Positions 61,970-64,000 of a DNA stretch of 64,000 bases are shown here, piece by piece. The DNA comes from Prevotella sp. GTDB lineage: Bacteria; Bacteroidota; Bacteroidia; Bacteroidales; Bacteroidaceae. The stretch lies in contig JAFTGB010000072.1 of assembly GCA_017458125.1 (NCBI GenBank), forward strand, positions 25,585-89,584, in the 5' to 3' direction. A program made the position numbers and the translations under genes. Position 1 is the stretch's first letter. Every line of letters starts with the position of its first letter. The notes beneath the pieces are model-generated. The model saw only the letters and a program-made list of their open reading frames with translations. It was not told where the DNA came from and ran no database searches.

Positions 61970-62116
61970 AGAATTTATTCTTTTTTTGCCGAGACGGAGT
62001 AATTTCGCGACTTTTGTCGCAAAGTTACGGAAAAACGAGAGAAATGCAAAAGGAAAGCTTGCTTTTCTGCTCATTTCCGAGTGACAGTAACTTCTCCGAA
62101 GGAAAAGTTACGGAAA
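61939..62116 (-). repeat. Promoter-bearing repeat, left copy (modules X then Y)
   Basis: Module X (about 61941-62005) and module Y (about 62020-62116) both begin AAGTTACGGAAA. X includes GTCGAGAGCAAAACAAAAGA and the GCCGAGACGGAG stretch. Y includes AACGAGAGAAATGCAAAAGG and ends in a hairpin around GTAACTTCTCCGAAGG. Both recur inverted at 63010-63165. Confidence 0.85.
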
Positions 62117-62247
62117 AGCACTGATACTTCACACACTTTTCAAAAGATTAACGCAGTTCGGCCTTAAAATGAGAGCAATAAAGTCTTTTCACCTAAATAA
62201 AATAAAAAAAGGTTGGGGCAAAGAGAACAAAATCTCAAAAAAAATTG
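62117..62247. other. AT-rich spacer before the DUF4160 gene
   Basis: No gene. A frame open from 62169 into the DUF4160 gene passes through poly-A stretches and the -7 box and is not believed coding. Confidence 0.5.
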
Positions 62248-62255
62248 TATATTTG
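62248..62255 (+). promoter_or_regulatory. -7 promoter box of the DUF4160/DUF2442 pair
   Basis: TATATTTG at 62248-62255, 21 bases before ATG 62277. No clear -33 TTTG at the expected distance. Confidence 0.6.
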
Positions 62256-62276
62256 CGGCTGATAAACCAGAGCATT

Positions 62277-62573
62277 ATGCCAAAGATACTCCTCTACATA
62301 ACAGCCAAAGTCATCTGGAATTTCCTATTCTGGAACACCGACTATCATGAGAATCGGGCGCATGTCCATGTGGGCAAGCGCAGTACGGAGCATTTGTGCA
62401 AAATTTGGCTGGTGCCTATCGTGGAACTCGACAAACAAGGTGACTTGACCGATGCACAGGTGAAAGAAGTCTTGGCGATAGCCACTCAATATCGCGAAAA
62501 GTTACTCCATCAATGGAGTCTTTTCAAGCAGGGTAAAGCAATTAGAATAATAAAAGTAAAAAAAAAGAAATAG
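62277..62573 (+). CDS. DUF4160 protein (putative toxin-antitoxin-like partner)
   Basis: 98 residues from ATG 62277. The core NTDYHENRAHVHVGKR matches the DUF4160 signature, in which a (D/E)H...PHxHV-type patch is conserved. The C-terminus is very basic (IRIIKVKKKK). DUF4160 genes are frequently paired with DUF2442 genes, and such pairs have been proposed as toxin-antitoxin-like modules; no activity can be read from the sequence. It is 3 bp upstream of its partner and flanked by inverted repeats. Confidence 0.8.
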   Translation: MPKILLYITAKVIWNFLFWNTDYHENRAHVHVGKRSTEHLCKIWLVPIVELDKQGDLTDAQVKEVLAIATQYREKLLHQWSLFKQGKAIRIIKVKKKK

Positions 62574-62576
62574 TGT

Positions 62577-62858
62577 ATGTATAAGACAGAAGGATATTGG
62601 AATGTGGAGCCGAAGATTAAACGGCTGTCGTTCCCCAAGCGGGGAAAGTTTCAGGTGGACTTGCAGGACGGACGCTCTATTGTGATGCCAGTCTCTGCCT
62701 TTCCCTCGCTGAAACGTGTGCCAGTCAGCGAACGGCCTAAATGGTATCTTATGGGGGGCGGCGTAACGTGGGACTCATGTCCCGAGGTCATTCATATCGA
62801 GCAGATATTGGGCAACTATCAGAACTATGCCCATGAGACTGCAAAATGTCAACAATAA
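62577..62858 (+). CDS. DUF2442 protein, partner of DUF4160
   Basis: The 93-residue protein has the DUF2442-type core: VEPKIKRLSFPKRGKFQVDL, LQDGRSIVMPVSAFPSLKRV and GGGVTWDSCPEVIHIEQIL. DUF2442 is a small fold associated with DUF4160 and with XRE-type regulators. Its function is unknown. Separated from the upstream gene by 3 bp and followed by a strong terminator. Confidence 0.8.
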   Translation: MYKTEGYWNVEPKIKRLSFPKRGKFQVDLQDGRSIVMPVSAFPSLKRVPVSERPKWYLMGGGVTWDSCPEVIHIEQILGNYQNYAHETAKCQQ

Positions 62859-62906
62859 TGAAGAGAAGAACCGACCATACAGTTCAAACTCCATCAGCCT
62901 AATCGT

Positions 62907-62957
62907 AAAGTGTGCCAACGGCAGGCACACAGGGTGCCCGCCGTTGGCACACTTTTT
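62907..62957 (+). terminator. Strong terminator after the DUF pair
   Basis: A 16-bp perfect stem, AAAGTGTGCCAACGGC (62907-62922) with GCCGTTGGCACACTTT (62940-62955), ending in TTTTT. The loop contains a smaller GGCAC/GTGCC palindrome. Confidence 0.9.
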
Positions 62958-63009
62958 CATTGCCGTGATGACGACCAGCGTCCTTGGTCCGTTTTTGTCA
63001 AGAATATCG

Positions 63010-63165
63010 CAGTGTTTCTACTCCGTCTCGGCAAAAAAAAGAATAAAATCTTTTGTTTTGCTCTCGACTTTCCGTAACTTTTCCTTCGGAGAAGTTACGG
63101 TCACTCGGAAATGAAAGAAAAGCAAGCTTTCCTTTTGCATTTCTCTCGTTTTTCCGTAACTTTGG
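63010..63165 (+). repeat. Promoter-bearing repeat, right copy (inverted, permuted)
   Basis: The reverse complement of this block reads module Y then module X, whereas the left copy at 61939-62116 reads X then Y. Module Y matches over about 96 bases with roughly three differences; module X over about 60 bases with about two. The block carries TTTG-19-TAACTTTT (63052-63082, last base off) and TTTG-19-TAACTTTG (63134-63164). Confidence 0.85.
63134..63164 (+). promoter_or_regulatory. Outward promoter at the right repeat end
   Basis: TTTG (63134-63137), 19 nt, TAACTTTG (63157-63164), a perfect consensus pointing right into 63166-63490, where no convincing plus-strand gene is seen. Confidence 0.7.
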
Positions 63166-63490
63166 AAGAATTCGCAGGATTTCTTTATATAAAGGCAGTT
63201 TGGGAGATTGAGGATTTTGAGGGTTCTTGCTTAGGCAAGCGGCAAAGCCGAGTCCGGATAAGAGACCGTTCTAATCTCCTTGTTCTGCTATGAATTGCTT
63301 AAAAGAACACCCGATGACATGCCACCAGCCGTTTTAGTGACTCGCCATCGGGTGCATAAGGTAAGCATTTCTTCTCAGACGACCAAAACATTGAGGCGCT
63401 TATTTCATCAAGCTACGTTTTCTACCCTTTCCCTATTGCCCAAATTGGTTCTTGATTCACACCTGCCCGATGACAAACTGTCAGGGCGGG
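63166..63490 (+). other. Non-coding stretch behind the repeat promoter; possible structured RNA
   Basis: No supported gene. Complementary segments are GGAGATT (63203-63209) with AATCTCC (63273-63279), CTTGC-TTAG-GCAAG within 63225-63240, and CACCCGATG (63308-63316) with CATCGGGTG (63346-63354). An 89-codon frame at 63280 runs into mazF on the other strand and is not believed. It could be a small RNA or debris of a mobile element. Confidence 0.35.
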
Positions 63491-63811
63491 CTACTCACAA
63501 AACATCTGCCGGAGCACGTCTTGCAGCGATTCAGTCTCATCGGCAGTAAGCGTCGCGATTCGGTTCTTCAGACGCCGTTTGTCGATGGTGCGTATCTGGT
63601 CGGTGGCCATCTCGCCGTCACGACCCATGATATGACAACGCACGCGGTAGGGATAGCCATGAATGGCCGACGTGACGGGAACGATAATCACCGTGTCGAG
63701 ATGAGCGTTCAGTTCCTTGGGACTGACGATGACGCACGGCCGAATCTTCTGCATCTCTGCGCCGACGGTGGGGTTAAGGTCAACCCAATAGACATCGAAC
63801 TGGTTTACCAT
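63491..63811 (-). CDS. MazF/PemK-family endoribonuclease toxin
   Basis: 106 residues beginning MVNQFDVYWVDLNPTVGAEM, with the MazF core QKIRPCVIVSPKELN, TVIIVPVTSAIHGYPYRV, and DQIRTIDKRRLKNRIATL. These motifs place the catalytic Arg (KIRPCVIVS) and Thr/Ser of the RNase. MazF toxins cut RNA at short sequences. The gene starts inside the end of the preceding antitoxin gene (7-bp overlap), so the two are coupled. Confidence 0.93.
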   Translation of the reverse strand: MVNQFDVYWVDLNPTVGAEMQKIRPCVIVSPKELNAHLDTVIIVPVTSAIHGYPYRVRCHIMGRDGEMATDQIRTIDKRRLKNRIATLTADETESLQDVLRQMFCE

Positions 63812-64000
63812 TTCCAGTCCTCCATCTTTTCGTCTTCAAACACATCGGCAGCCATCAGTGTGTCCTCACCATCAGCGTGGGCCTGCATGGCAGCAGTTGC
63901 CCATCCGTCACGGGGAGCAAGGCCCGCCTCTTTTTTCTGGGCGATAACTAAACCTTTAACAAAGGCTATTACCTTCTCCATCGCTGCCTCGCTGTCGAGC
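63805..64000 (-). CDS. Antitoxin of the MazF pair (C-terminal part, runs off window end)
   Basis: The minus-strand frame that ends in TAA at 63807-63805 reads 64 residues, including VIAFVKGLVIAQKKEAGLAP, RDGWATAAMQAHADGEDTL and the acidic end DVFEDEKMEDWKW. Its length, acidic and Trp-rich tail and the 7-bp overlap with mazF mark it as the antitoxin, whose tail normally plugs the toxin. The DNA-binding N-terminus is probably outside the window. Confidence 0.82.
   Translation of the reverse strand, partial: LDSEAAMEKVIAFVKGLVIAQKKEAGLAPRDGWATAAMQAHADGEDTLMAADVFEDEKMEDWKW

Noticed and set aside
62169-62276. N-terminal extension of the DUF4160 gene
   Set aside because: Lys-rich reading of poly-A stretches upstream of and across the -7 box at 62248; the ATG at 62277 fits the family start.
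62827-63293. Short frames across the right repeat block
   Set aside because: They are translations of the repeat itself and include promoter boxes; no family resemblance.
63166-63490. Transposase remnant or tRNA
   Set aside because: Frames on both strands are short and without transposase motifs, and no cloverleaf with a TTCGA loop could be folded.
1-64000. CRISPR array, prophage or complete insertion sequence
   Set aside because: No regularly spaced identical repeats, no cas, integrase or transposase genes were seen.

Overview
The window reads as a chromosome segment of a Prevotella-type Bacteroidales bacterium. Supporting signs are paired SusC/SusD outer-membrane genes, many secreted glycosidases with Bacteroidetes signal peptides and lipoprotein signals, almost no Shine-Dalgarno sequences, and repeated promoters of the Bacteroidetes form TTTG-19/20 nt-TAnnTTTG. 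No species can be named from the sequence alone, and no rRNA or tRNA gene was found.

Positions 1-49529 form one very large polysaccharide-utilisation region for pectin, specifically rhamnogalacturonan-I (RG-I). The left end has rhaB (partial, minus strand), diverging from a GH105 unsaturated-uronyl hydrolase and a PcRGLX/YetA (PL26-like) lyase. Next come a tandem SGNH (CE12-like) acetylesterase, two SusC/SusD pairs (7298-17475), a secreted beta-rich protein of unknown role, and a giant PL11 rhamnogalacturonan lyase with an autotransporter-type beta-repeat tail. A seven-gene minus-strand operon (39345 down to 24823) encodes GH2, GH43-CE12, uxuA, rhaM, GH2, GH28 and a second PL11. Diverging from it is a GH115 alpha-glucuronidase. 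After a YafQ-type toxin-antitoxin pair follow an aldo/keto reductase, GH2, GH105 and GH106 on the plus strand. The inferred division of labour: PL11 enzymes cut the RG-I backbone at the surface, SusCD imports the oligosaccharides, esterases deacetylate, GH2/GH43/GH115 strip galactose, arabinose and glucuronate, and GH28, GH105, GH106 and the PL26-like enzyme finish the backbone. RhaM/RhaB and UxuA lead rhamnose and glucuronate into metabolism. No hybrid two-component or SusR-type regulator lies in the window.

Positions 49530-60240 hold clpB (with two palindromic in-frame insertions and a short D2 region), then a small envelope-polysaccharide cluster: a WecA/MraY-type transferase, a striking in-frame fusion of an initiating sugar transferase with a Wzi-type outer-membrane barrel, and a lipocalin-like lipoprotein. 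An operon with two secreted alpha/beta hydrolases follows; the first is split by an in-frame TGA.

Positions 60240-64000 are accessory in character: a low-complexity secreted protein, a histidine phosphatase overlapping it tail to tail, and a DUF4160/DUF2442 gene pair flanked by inverted, circularly permuted repeats. Each repeat module carries a near-perfect Bacteroidetes promoter. The window ends in a MazF-type toxin and its (partial) antitoxin.

The most unusual items are the sugar transferase-Wzi fusion, the promoter-bearing repeats around the DUF pair, the palindromes inside clpB, and two large intergenic hairpins near 19.9-20.1 kb.
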